Assembly: GCF_018446385.1 (NCBI RefSeq)
Contig: NC_056005.1
Coordinates: 59,060,239-59,124,238 of the forward strand
Length of the DNA: 64,000 nt
Source of the DNA: Zingiber officinale
Taxonomy: Eukaryota; Streptophyta; Magnoliopsida; Zingiberales; Zingiberaceae
Direction: 5' to 3'
Translations under genes and position numbers: made by a program
In this document: positions 34,028 through 45,312 of the stretch, in pieces
How positions within the stretch are numbered: position 1 is the first letter of the stretch
How the letters are laid out: every line of letters begins with the position of its first letter
The notes under the pieces: model-generated
The model's input: the letters and a program-made list of their open reading frames with translations, nothing else
The model's database searches: none
Told to the model about the DNA's origin: nothing

Positions 34028-34140
34028 TAGATCTAATCTAATCGAGAAGAATGCATCTTGTGCACGACTTAGATCTAATCTAATCGCAAGGGTGCATCAT
34101 GTGCACGACTTAGATCTAATCTAATCGTTAAGGCACTAAT
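34028..34140 (-). repeat. 41-42-bp tandem repeat in COP-2a leader
   Basis: Copies begin at 34028, 34070 and 34111 with TAGATCTAATCTAATCG. The first two continue with TGCATC..GTGCACGACT. COP-2b has the same array at about 63722-63830. Confidence 0.85.
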
Positions 34141-34682
34141 TAATTAATTAATTATTAAACATGCATCAAATACATAATAATTAATTAATTAATCTATTTG
34201 TGATTTAGTCATGGCCCTACTACGATCTTCTCAAGCCAATGAGAAGATCGATTGGTCAACCTAGGGTCAACAGCTTCTCCAAGCGCCTCCCTTTGACCAC
34301 CTTGTGTTGCTCGTGCCTGCCTCGGAACTCCGTCTCGTGTGGACCCTCCACCGCTCCAATTTGTACATTACAATTTGAAACTCGAGTTACATTCGAGTCT
34401 AAATCTAATTTACAACAAGAATAAAAGACCAGGCACGACGCGCAGGTCGCGAATAATAAAATAAATACCACGCAAACACATCACGGCACGCAGGTAGTAT
34501 TATGAATACAACACAACCAATCATATTGGGCTTTGGGCCATGACTATCACAAATTAATATATATAATTCAAAATTATATATTTTCATAATTTTCTATAAT
34601 TTTAAAATTAATTTTACAATTTTACAAGTAAAATTTCGGCGGTCCGTTTAGCGGTTTGAGGCAATAGTGAAGCGGATCCCCA

Positions 34683-35000
34683 GGGGCAGCGCCCCTACCC
34701 GCGATCTAACCATCGCGAGGGTTCCTTTGCGATCCAAGCGCCTAAACCCGCTGTCCCAAAGCGATTTGGGCCATTACCGTTTCAGAAAAATCTTCCCGAC
34801 GGGTTCGTTTTTAGCGATTTCGGGTGCAATCGCGGAGCAAATCCCCTTGCGGGGTTAGGGGCAGCGCCCCTACCCACGATCTAACCATCGTGAGTTGCTC
34901 CGTTGCGATCTAAAGGCACCCGAGTCCGCTGTCCCAAAAGATTTTGGGTCGAAACGAAGCCGTTTGGGAAAATTCTTCCCGATAGCCGAAGCCTACAAGT
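34683..35000 (-). repeat. 175-bp duplicated hairpin block in COP-2a leader
   Basis: Two copies, starting at 34683 and 34858, each with GGGGCAGCGCCCC, a 6-bp stem around CTAACC (34700-34717; 34875-34892) and a CCCAAA/TTTGGG stem (34755-34770; 34933-34948). The copies are diverged, but the stems stay complementary. Confidence 0.8.
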
Positions 35001-35130
35001 GCCGAGACACTTGTGCTTCGCCTATAAGGAAAAATTACCCATAAAAACATAAAAATTGAATTTTTACAGAAAATCACAGAAGCTTTTTTTTTCCAAAAAC
35101 CAAAAACTAACTCGTACAAGCCTTTGCACG

Positions 35131-35145
35131 TGGCTCTGATACCAC
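35131..35145 (-). other. Primer binding site of COP-2a
   Basis: Minus strand GTGGTATCAGAGCCA directly after the LTR end ...CCCAACA. It is of the tRNA-Met type. Confidence 0.88.
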
Positions 35146-36988
35146 TGTTGGGTTCTTCGGGCCACGAAAACCAAAGCCGTAGATCCGTGCAAAGATTCTT
35201 ATAAAAATTCGAAAAACTATTTCTTGTACGAGTTCAAAAACTGATCTACTACTTAGATCTATGAGGAAAAAGTGTTTACCCTTGATGCGATGCCCTTCGC
35301 GTTCCCGCTCATCCAAATGATCCCGGATCTCAAGACCGTCAAGCGTCGGTCCTCTAGAAGTATCCACACGGACACACAAGATGGAGATGACCAAAAAACC
35401 AAGGTGTGCTAGCACCTATGTCGTTCGGCCAAGGGAGGAGAGGGAGAGGGAGAGCTTGAGAGGGAGAAGGAGGAAGATGCACACAAGTGAATGAAAATGA
35501 ATTTTCATCAAACCAAGTAATTTCATTAATTCACATTAATTGCATTAATTGCAATTAATATGAAACCATAAAATTGCATTAATTGCATTAATTGCAATTA
35601 ATATGAAACCATTAAGAGAGTGGCTTTGTTACTTCCATGAGGTGGCACCCATGATGATGTGGAACATCATTATTGGTCCACCTAATGCCAACTCACCAAT
35701 GAGGTGGCAAAAAGGTCAAGTCAAAATTTACCTTTGGTCTTCCTTCTCAAGTCAAGTCAAACTTGACTCCATCTCTACCATGGTGGATCTAATCCAACCA
35801 TTTGATTCGAGCCAACTTAATATAATGAATCTAATTCATTAAATTAAATTGATTCAATGAGTCAAAATCTAAATTAGACTCATTTAACACATGAATCAAC
35901 TTGAGTCGAACTCAAGTTAGCCCAATTAGGATTACTCTTAATCCAATTTGATTCATCAAATGAATCTAATCCTCTTGGTTCATCATATGAACCTAATCTC
36001 CACCTAATTGTCCTAAGTGTGTGACCCTATAGGTTCTTGTAACGTTGGCAATGCCCTAAACCCATTTAGAAGCATAAGTAATGAGCGGTATCTAGCAACA
36101 CATCATTACTACCCAAGTTACAAGAATGTCGAGATCCGACATCACCTTGTGACTACCAATTGTGACTACTCACAAAATAATGACAAGTGTCCTTCTATCC
36201 TAGACATCTAGATTGATCAATATGAGGCATAGACCGTGTCATCCTCTAATCAATCTAAATCTTGAACTCCAAGTAGACTCACTCGATCAAATGAGCTCAA
36301 CATCTAATGTTGACTCATTTGGGCATGGCCATGTACTTAGTGGTCTCACTCTATCAAGAATACCGATGTCGCTCCCGTCATATGGGAGGGATAGATCCCA
36401 TCTACATCACTCACATCCCTCTACATAATTCGTTATATACCCAGTAATCGCCTTTATAGTCCACCCAGTTACGGGTGATGTTTGACGAAACCAAAGTACA
36501 TAACTCCTTATGTAGGGATCCATGGTGACTTCAGGTCTAAGGACTAATAGTCATACTAATAGTCACATGAGAAAATATATGACACTCATATAACGATCCA
36601 TGATACTTTCTCATGGCGGGTCATTCAGTATACATTCTCTAATGCATGCCCATGTGTCAGCTTGATATCTCTATATCCATGACTTGTGAGATCAAGTCAT
36701 CGAGCTGACCTACATGCTAGTCTTATTGTATTAACATTGTCCCTGAATGTTAATACTCGACTAGGAATGATTTAGAGTAGTGTTCCCTATATCATCTCAC
36801 TATCGATTCAACTAATCGATTGATATAGGTATGAACCTTCTACTCAAGGACGCTATTATATTTAGTCTATTTGGCACTAATATAAATAAGTATAATAACC
36901 AAACAAATGTCTTTATTGATATACAAGAATATGATATACATGAGTCCATACAATCATCAAATGATTGGCTCTAGGGTTCTAACTAACA
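35146..36988 (-). repeat. COP-2a 5' LTR
   Basis: 1843 bp, partner of 28330-30210, with the same hairpin chain. It ends ...TTCTAACTAACA and is followed by acttc (36989-36993). Confidence 0.95.
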
Positions 36989-36993
36989 ACTTC

Positions 36994-37400
36994 TAAAGGA
37001 AGTAGCTGTCCTTAAAGATGTGAGTAACTCTGAATCTTTGACTGAACCAGTTCAGACTGGAAACTCGACTCAAGTCCAAAAACTTGAGGAAGAGAATTCC
37101 AGCCTAAAAACTCAGGTCAAGGATCTGGAGAAAACATTAGAACGATTCTCTTTGGGTTCCAAGAACTTTGACCTACTTCTTGGAACACAAAGGACAATCT
37201 ACAATAGAACTGGACTAGGATTCAAATCGAAAAAGAAATATAAAATATATTTATCACTTATACAAAGAACAAATAGAAAATGGTCCAAGCATGGGTCCCC
37301 AAGTCTAACCTGATCAATCAAGTTGGACTTGGACAATATTGGGTCCCTAAGGATCAAATACATTACCTCGATAAACCATATCGAGGCTATGATCAAGGGG
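36994..37400 (+). pseudogene. SIR-1 gag C-terminal part
   Basis: Continuation of SIR-1 gag after COP-2a: a coiled-coil (VQKLEEENSSLKTQVKDLEK) followed by the SIRE-type block FSLGSKNFDLLLGTQRT. After a frameshift near 37250 a WVPK-like motif follows twice (about 37290 and 37345). These features are characteristic of SIRE/Maximus gag. Its role there is thought to be structural. Confidence 0.8.
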
Positions 37401-37429
37401 AGCTAGAAGAAAAATAATAAAAATAAAAC

Positions 37430-38060
37430 TAGATTCAAATTGAATTAAAAATAAAATAAAATTCAATTAAATTAAATTATATTTAAATCCAAATTAAATT
37501 TAATTAAAATTAAATTCAAATAAAATCTAACTAAATTCAAACTAAATCAAAATCCAAAGGAAGGCTCTAGAATAGCTGGCACCTCCGAAATTAATCCACT
37601 CGATAAGGGTAAACAAGAGTAGACTACCCGGCCGGGAAATTAAGGTTAGATTAAAATGGGCTAGGTTTAACTTGACCCACGGTACTGGTGAAGTATTGGA
37701 TGATAGTACGTTGGGGAAACTTAATCATCGCATGTCTAGGAAGATATGGCTTCGACCTGGTGTATTTGGCTAAGTGGAACTGACCGAAGCTACCCTTTAT
37801 GGATCTTAACAAGTTAGACCAAGGATTTGTACTAAGTTCAATGGGTAGGACTATTTGGAAAACCTCGAAGGCATGGTTACTTTAATGATGTCCTTGCGAT
37901 TCACCATAGCCCAGAAGTTTATCCAAAAAATGCCTACTTGTTGAACCCAAAGCTAAACCTGAATCTAACACAAAGTTAAACTAAACCCAAAAATTGAACC
38001 ATAATTCATCTCACAACAATTATAGAATTCCCTGATTGAAAATTTAGATCAGGTGAGATG
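37430..38060 (+). other. SIR-1 spacer between gag and pol, no gene
   Basis: 37430-37560 is A/T simple sequence. 37560-38060 is ordinary-complexity DNA without an ORF or recognisable domain. Confidence 0.55.
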
Positions 38061-38880
38061 ACTAAGGAATAAAAATTAATTCAATTCAAATTAAATTTGT
38101 AATTAAGATTAATTCAAAATTAAATTCATAATTAAAATTCATTCAAAATTAAATTCGTAATTAAGATTAATTCAAAATTAAATTCATAATTAAAATTAAT
38201 TCAAAATTAAATTCAAAATTAAAATTAGTTCAAAATTAAATTTGTAATTAAAATTAATTCAAAATTAAATTCGTAATTAAAATTAATTCAAAATTAAATT
38301 CGTAATTAAAATTAATTCATAATTAAATTTGTAATTAAAATTAATTCATAATTAAAATTAATTTAAAATTAAATTCATAATTAAATTCGTAATTAAAATT
38401 AATTCAAAATTTAATTAACTAAAACTTATTTTTCAAATTAATTAACTTAAATTATTAATTAACTTAAATTATTTTTTTCGAAATTAATTAACTTAAATTT
38501 TTTTTTTTCAAAATTAATTAACTTAAATTATTTTTTCAAAATTAATTAACTTAAACAATTTTTTCAAAATTAATTAACTTAAATTAATTAACTTAAATAT
38601 TTTTTAAAAAAATTAATTAACTTAAATTATTTTTTCAAAATTAATTAACTTAAACTATTTTTCAAATTAATTAACTTAAATTATTTTTCAAAATTAATTA
38701 ACTTAAATTATTTTTCAAATTAATTAACTTAAATTACTTTTCAAAATTAATTAACTTAAATTATTTGTCAAAATTAATTAACTTAAATTATTTTTCAATT
38801 AATTAACTTAAATTATTTGTCAAAATTATTTAACTTAAATAATAATAAATTAGTATCAACTTAAAATATTTTTCAAATTA
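38060..38880 (+). repeat. Two adjoining AT-rich tandem arrays in SIR-1
   Basis: 38060-38400: unit of about 29 bp around AATTCAAAATTAAATTCGTAA, roughly ten copies. 38400-38880: unit of about 25-28 bp around AATTAATTAACTTAAATTAT plus a T run, some fifteen or more copies. TTAATTAA palindromes are frequent in the second. Neither is coding. Confidence 0.85.
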
Positions 38881-38959
38881 ACTAACCTACTAACTATTGA
38901 AAACCTAGTACGAGTAGAGAGCTTATTTCAATCAAACTATCTTTTAATCCATTAAATCC

Positions 38960-41900
38960 AAATCAACTACTTTATGTGTAGGAATTGGATCAATGGATGA
39001 TAGATAGTGGATGCTCCAGACATATGACTGGAGATAGGTTGAAGTTCACTAAGCTCAAATTGAAGAACCTAGGGTCAGTTGCGTTCGGAAACAAAGGTAA
39101 ACTTAAGGTAATCGGAAGAGGTAATATTGAAATTAACTCCAATTTTGTCATTCAAAAGGTTCTATTAGTTGAAAATTTTAACTTCAATCTATTGAGTATT
39201 AGCCAATTATGTGATAGTGGATACTTAGTTACCTTTGATAATTCTGGATGCTTAATTGAAAATGTTGACAACCCCAAAATCAGACTTAAAGGACTTAGGA
39301 AAAATAATATCTATACAATTGACCTACCCTCAATTAAGTGTCTCTTGACACAACAAGAGGAAACCAACTTGTGGCACAGAAGACTGGGTCACACTCATAT
39401 TAGACTCATTTAAAAAATGAGTCAAAACGGCTTAGTTAGAGGATTGTCCAAATTAAGAAATCTAGAAAATACAATTTGCCATCCCTGTCAACAAGGAAAA
39501 CAAACCAAGTCAACCCACAAGTCAACCAATCTAGAAAGAACTAACTCTTTACTTGAGCTCCTTCACCTAGATATATTTGATTCTCATGGAGCCAAGTCAC
39601 TAAGCAAGAACCAATATTACTTAGTTATAATTGATGACTACTCCAGATTCACGTAGGTAAAATTTCTGAAAACAAAAGATGAAACTTTTGAAGTCATTAG
39701 TAATTTTTATAAATTAACAGAAAATAAAAAAGATACTAAAATTAAAAGGATTAGAAGTGATCATGGGGGGAGGGGGATTCGAAAATCATAGATTTATCCA
39801 ATTTTATAAAACCAACGGATACAAACACGAATTTTCATGCCCTAGAACCCCCCAACAGAACGGGCTAGTAGAATGGAAAAATAGAACCTTACAAGAAGTC
39901 GTTAGAACCATGCTAAATGAATATAATCTAAATCATCAATTTTGGACTGAAGCAATAAATACGGCAAACTATATTCAAAATCAAATTCTAATTAACAAAC
40001 TTTATAATAAAACCCCCTATGAAATTTATTATATTAAAATTCCCAACTTAAACTACTTAAAAGTATTTGGATGTAAAGTTCATATTTTAAACACTAAAGA
40101 CTACTTAGGAAAATTTACACCTAAATCAAAGCAAGGAATCTTTTTAGGGTACTCTACAACCAGTAGGGCCTATAGAGTCTATAATCAAAATACCCTAAAA
40201 GTTGAAGAAACAACTAATGTAATATTTGATGAAGAAAATAATCTACCAAATATAGATCAAAATATTGACATTAACCCAAGAATTATAGAAGATGATGAAA
40301 TTCAACTTAAAACTAGTAAACCAGAGGAACTAACTCCTAACACAAATGTAAGACCAACAAGAATAGGTACTTCTCACCCACCTGACCAAATTTTGGATGA
40401 CCCAAACTTAGGAGTTAGAACTAGATCCTCGTATAGAAACCTGAGTTAGATTGCCCTTATTTCAAAGATTGAGCCTAAGACTATAGAAGAAGCCCTACCC
40501 GACCCAGACTGGATCATTGCTATGCAGGAAGAGCTATCACAATTCGAAAGAAACCAAGTGTGGGAACTTGTACCTAAACCCATAGATAAGTCCATAATTG
40601 ACACCAAATGGGTATTTAGGAACAAATTAAATGATCAGGGTGAAATAGTTAGAAACAAGGCCCGACTAGTAGCCAAAGGTTTCAGTCAGGTTGAAGGCTT
40701 AGATTATGATGAAACCTATGCACCAGTAGCTAGACTCGAATCCATTAGAATGCTGCTGGCTTATGCAGCACATAAAGGATTTAGATTATACCAAATGGAT
40801 GTCAAGTCAGCCTTTTTGAATGGATTTATTAAAGAAGAGGTATATGTAGGTCAACCCCCAGGTTTCGAGAATTTAGATCATCCAAACCATGTATTTAGAC
40901 TAAAAACAGGCCTTATATGGACTAAAACAAGAACCTAGGCTTGGTATGAACGGTTATCTAATTATCTAATATCCAAAAGCTTTAACCAAGGTTAATTAGA
41001 CCAGACTCTATTTGTCAAAACCATAGAAAAAGACATTTTTGTTGCCCAAATCTATGTTGACGACATAATTTTTGGCTCAACCAACACTAAACTTTTAAAA
41101 GAATTTGTTAGTTTAATGGAAAATGAATTTGAGATGAGTTTGGTGGGGGAACTCAATTTTTTCTTAGGTTTACAAATTAAACAAAACAAAGATGGAATCT
41201 ATATTTACCAAACCAAATATGCTAAAGAACTAATTAAAAAATTTGGCATGGAAAACTCAAAAATTATAAATACTCCAATGGCAACAAATAACAACATTGA
41301 TTCTGATCCAGACGGAAAATCAGTAGACCCAAAGTACTATAGAAGTATAATAAGTAGCCTACTCTACTTAACTGCAAGTCGTCCCGATATTTTATTTGCA
41401 GTAGGTATAAGCTCAAGATACCAATACTGTGCAAAAGAGTCACACATAACATATGTTAAAAGGATACTTAGGTACATTAAGGGCACCCTAAATGTAGGAC
41501 TTTGGTACCCTAGAACTTGCACCCTTGACCTTGTTGGCTACTCTGATTCAGACTATGCCGGGTGCAAGTTAGATAGAAAAAGCACAAGTGGGAGCTTCCA
41601 AATTCTAGGTCAGTGCCTAGTAAGTTGGTCAAGCAGAAAACAACACTGTGTTGGTCTATCCACTACTGAAGCTGAATACATAGCACTCGGAGAATGTGCT
41701 TCCCAACTCTAGTAGATGATGCATACACTAAAAGATTATCAGCTAGAATACAAAAATATAAAAATTTTAATTGATAATATAAGTTCAATTAACTTAACCA
41801 AAAATCCAATTCACCACTCCAGGACCAAACATATAGAGGTAAAACACCATTTTGTAAGAGATCAAGTGGCTAAGGGTGAAATTGTACTCAGCTATCTTGA

Positions 41901-41997
41901 GTCCAACTCAAACCTAGCTGACATTTTCACTAAACTCTTACCTGAACTTGAGTTCAGTACACTTAGAAGGCAAATAGGTATGTGCTGGGTAGAATAG
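38960..41997 (+). pseudogene. SIR-1 pol: protease, integrase, RT, RNase H
   Basis: Protease: WMIDSGCSRHMTGD (DSG, about 38995). GAG-pre-integrase: LWHRRLGHTHIR and a C-x2-C pair. Integrase: IIDDYSRF, RSDHGG, then [26 protein letters not shown] and YVDD at 41053-41064. RNase H: YSDSDYAG, STTEAEYIALGECASQ, ending at 41997. Stops: 39411-39413, 39654-39656, 40447-40449, 40936-40938, 40993-40995, 41710-41712. A +1 shift lies in a G-run at 39764-39776. Between 40905 and 40935 a +1 and a -1 compensate each other. Otherwise the frame from 39757 to 41997 is continuous. Confidence 0.9.
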
Positions 41998-42290
41998 TTT
42001 TTGATTCTCAAATCAGCTTCGTACAGTTTTCAAAATCATCGTATGTTTTAAAAATTCTAGGAAAATAGTGTTTTTAAAATTCCAATTTTACTAGACTTTT
42101 AAAAATATGGAATTAGCTTAGGCTCTACCCTAGAAATCTTGCTCCCCTAGAATTCAACCAGAGCATCTCACAAACACCTAGGCTTACCTTGCTTATGCTT
42201 GAAAAACATAGAACGGCGTGAGATGCATAGGGTAAAGCTTGGACTCAAGAATGCTTATATCTGTGCATCAATATGAGTCTGGGCATTAAA
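41998..42290 (+). other. SIR-1 3' noncoding region, first part
   Basis: No ORF or domain was seen. It ends with ttaaa (42286-42290), the duplication made by the COP-2 solo LTR. SIRE elements can carry an envelope-like ORF here; none is visible. Confidence 0.6.
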
Positions 42291-44256
42291 TGTTGGGGTT
42301 TTCGGGCCGCGAAAACCGCTTTTTTGCGTCGCGGAAACCCCGAAAGTCCCTAGCCAACGGATCCGTGCGAAGAGTATAAAACAAAATTTACATGTACGAG
42401 TTTACTAACTAGATCTACATGTTTAGAAGGTTACCCTTGTTGCGTGCCCTTTGCAAATCCCGCTCATCCAAGGTACGCCGGATCTCGAGTGTGTTCAAAT
42501 GTACACACCTCTAGTAGTATCCACACGAACAAGATGTGTTCTCTAACACACAAGGATGGAGAAGAGAACACCACGAGTGTGCTAGCACTTATTGATGCTC
42601 TCGGATGGGATTGGAAGAAGAAGAAAAGAAAAGAAGAGAACACACTCCTCTAAAAATCTCTATGTGACTTTCACTAACCTTTCTTCTTGGATTAGACTCA
42701 CTCTCCTTTCTTCTCCCTTGCTTGAAACACATGGCAACAGTAGAGAAAGGAGCAAGAAGATAGCTTGGGAGGAGGAAGATCACTTGAACGAGAGTTATTC
42801 ACCAAAATGAAGAAAACCTTCTTTTTCATCAATTGGCCGGCCACTACAAGAGGTGTAACCCCCTTCACATTAATCACAATTAATGTGAAGGCCATTAAAG
42901 AGAATAGTTGTAACCTCCATGAGGTGGCACATGTGATGATGTGGCACATCATCATTAGTTCTCCTAATGCCAAGTCACAAATGATATGGCAAAAAGTCAA
43001 GTCAAACTTGACTCTTCCTCTTCCTCTCAAGTCAAGTCAAACTTGACTTAATCTCTCTCATGGTTGATCTAATCCAACCATTTAATTCAAGCCAATTTAA
43101 TATAATGAATCTAGTTCATTTAATTAAATTGATTCAATGAGTCATAATCTAAATTAGACTCATTGAACACATGAATCAACTCGAGTCCAACTCAATTAGC
43201 CCAATTAGGATTACTCTTAATCCAATTTGATTCATCACATGAATCTAATCCTCTTGGTTCATCATATGAACCTAATCTCCATCCACTTGTTCTTTGTGTG
43301 TGACCCAATAGGTTCTTGTAACGTTGGCAATGCCCCTAAACTCATTTAGAAGCATAAGTAATGAGCGGTATCTAGCAATACATCATTACTACCCAAGTTA
43401 CAAGAATGTTGAGATCCAACATCACCTTGTGACTCCTCACAATATATAACAAGTGTCCTTCTATCCTAGACATCTAGATTGATCAATGTGAGGCATAGAC
43501 CATGTCATCCTCTGATCAATCTAAATCTTGAACTCCAAGTAGACTCACTAAATCAAATGAGCTCAATATCTTATATTGACTCATTTGGGCATGGCCATGC
43601 ACTTGGTGGTCTCACTCTATCAAGAATATTGATGTCTCTCCCGTCATATAGGAGGGATAGATCCCATCTACAATACTCACATCCCTCCACATAATTTGTT
43701 ACATACCCAGTAATCACCTTTATAGTCCACCCAGTTACGGGTGACATTTGACGAAACCAAAGTACATAACTCCTTATGTAGGGAACCATGGTGACTTCAG
43801 GTCTAAGGACTAGTAGTCATACTAATAGCCACATGAGAAAGTATATGACACTCATATAACGATCCATGATACTTTCTCATGGTGGGTCATTCAGTATACA
43901 TTCTCCAATGCATACCCATGTGTCAACTTGATATCTCCATATCCATAACTTGTGAGATCGAGTCATCGAGTTGACCTACATGCTAGTCTTATTGCATTAA
44001 CATTGTCCCTGAATGTTAATACTCGACTAGGAATGATTAAGAGTAGTGTTCCCTATATCATCTCACTATCAATTCAACCAATCGATTGATATAGGTAAGA
44101 ACCTTCTACTCAAGGATGTTATTATACTTAGTTTATTTGGCACCAAAACAAGTAAGTATAATAACCAAAACCAAATGCCTTTATTTATATATAATATGAT
44201 ACAACAAGTCCAAAATACAATCATCAAATGATTGGCTCTAGGGCTCTAGCAAACAT
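42291..44256 (-). mobile_element. COP-2 family solo LTR, diverged subfamily
   Basis: TGTTGGGGTT... to ...CTAGCAAACA, 1966 bp, with ttaaa at 42286-42290 and 44257-44261. The half above 42880 aligns well with the COP-2a LTR. 42340-42880 is partly different sequence. Several hairpins shared with COP-2a have paired base changes here. No internal region is present. Confidence 0.92.
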
Positions 44257-44261
44257 TAAAC

Positions 44262-45298
44262 ACCTAGTCAACAGTAATCAAGTCAAGTGTTCCAGCACTA
44301 GTCAAACTAACTGGATCTAGTGACTTAACTTGACTAACCAAGTGAAAGCTATTTCCCTCTAGGTAATCAGCTAGTAGCTAACTGGTTAGACATGTGGCCG
44401 CGAACCCAAGTGCTTGATTTTTAAACATTTTTTTAGGCATGAACATTAGGACTCTAATACCTTACTTAAAGCGAAATTAACTAATTAACAATCAATCTAG
44501 CTCAACTCATGCTTGGACAGTAAGGATTAAAACTCCTCCCTTGCCCTCAAAAGCTTTAAATTAATTATTTGACTAAAAGAAAAATTCTTTCAAATTTAAA
44601 CTTTAAGCTAAGTTTTCAAAACCTTAAACTTTCGAATCATTTTTGTGTACTTTTTTGAAAATTCTGAAAATTTAAAGTACTTTTCAAGTCAGCTAAGTAC
44701 TTTAAACTTTAAACTATTTTGAAAATTTAACTAAGTACTTTTCAAGTCAACTTTTTAGCTTTTTGAATGAAAAATTGCTCTTTAGACCTTGGTTTCACTT
44801 AGCTAAAGAATATTATACAAAACCAAGTGTTACCAAAATACCTTGTCCCTTATTAAAATCCTAATGTTTCAAAATCCTAACTAAATTGCTTGAAACTAAA
44901 ATTGTTTTTCCTATACTACAAAAGAAAACTCATTCTCCAGCAAAATTTAATTTTTTGAAAACCAAACTTCGAGGTCAAACTGTTTTAACTTAGTGAAATT
45001 GATTTACAAGAAATGTTGCTTTTAAAAAGTTCAGATTTTTTTCTCTTTCCTAAAAATCTTCACAAAGACTTAAGACTGTTTTCAAACGTGCTTATTTTTT
45101 GATGGATAGCAAAGGGGGAGAGTAGGGAAATTCAAAAGAAAGGTTAATAAAAATTTTTAAGAATGCCTTTATAAATGGGGAGCCTGACAAAGTGTAAGTG
45201 TTTAGCTTAACCATGCGTGCATTTAAAATCTATTAAGCTTGCTTACTTAAACTTTATGTATCTATTCTACTTAGCTTTGAATTTCAGTTGCCATAATC
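44262..45298 (+). other. SIR-1 3' noncoding region, second part
   Basis: About 1 kb, A/T-rich with runs such as AAAATTT, without ORFs longer than about 60 codons that resemble anything. Confidence 0.6.
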
Positions 45299-45312
45299 AA
45301 AAAGAGGGAGAT
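45299..45312 (+). other. Polypurine tract of SIR-1
   Basis: AAAAAGAGGGAGAT directly before the 3' LTR, the usual SIRE/copia form. Confidence 0.85.

Larger units (their letters stand above)
33485..35130 (-). other. COP-2a 5' leader, rich in hairpins and short repeats
   Basis: About 1.65 kb between PBS and gag, with no recognisable gene. It holds successive perfect stem-loops (33610-33659, 33667-33679, 33727-33776, 33797-33811, 33850-33878, 33897-33913, 33935-33970, 33983-33996, 34223-34250), a 41-42-bp tandem repeat (34028-34140), an AT-rich TTAATTAA block (34140-34200) and a 175-bp GC-rich duplication (34683-35000). The first 700 bp are repeated in COP-2b (63184-64000). Confidence 0.75.
28330..36988 (-). 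mobile_element. COP-2a: complete Ty1/copia element in SIR-1 gag
   Basis: Flanked by acttc at 28325-28329 and 36989-36993. LTRs are 28330-30210 (3') and 35146-36988 (5'); they are almost identical apart from a deletion of about 39 bp in the 5' copy after 35170. PBS at 35131-35145 and PPT at 30211-30222 fix the minus orientation. Gag and pol are present but broken by frameshifts and an internal gag deletion. COP-2b (57478 onward) is the same family with longer intact frames. The near-identical LTRs make this one of the youngest insertions. Confidence 0.95.

Noticed and set aside
41998..45298. Envelope-like gene of SIR-1
   Set aside because: No long ORF, signal peptide or membrane segment seen in the noncoding part outside the solo LTR.
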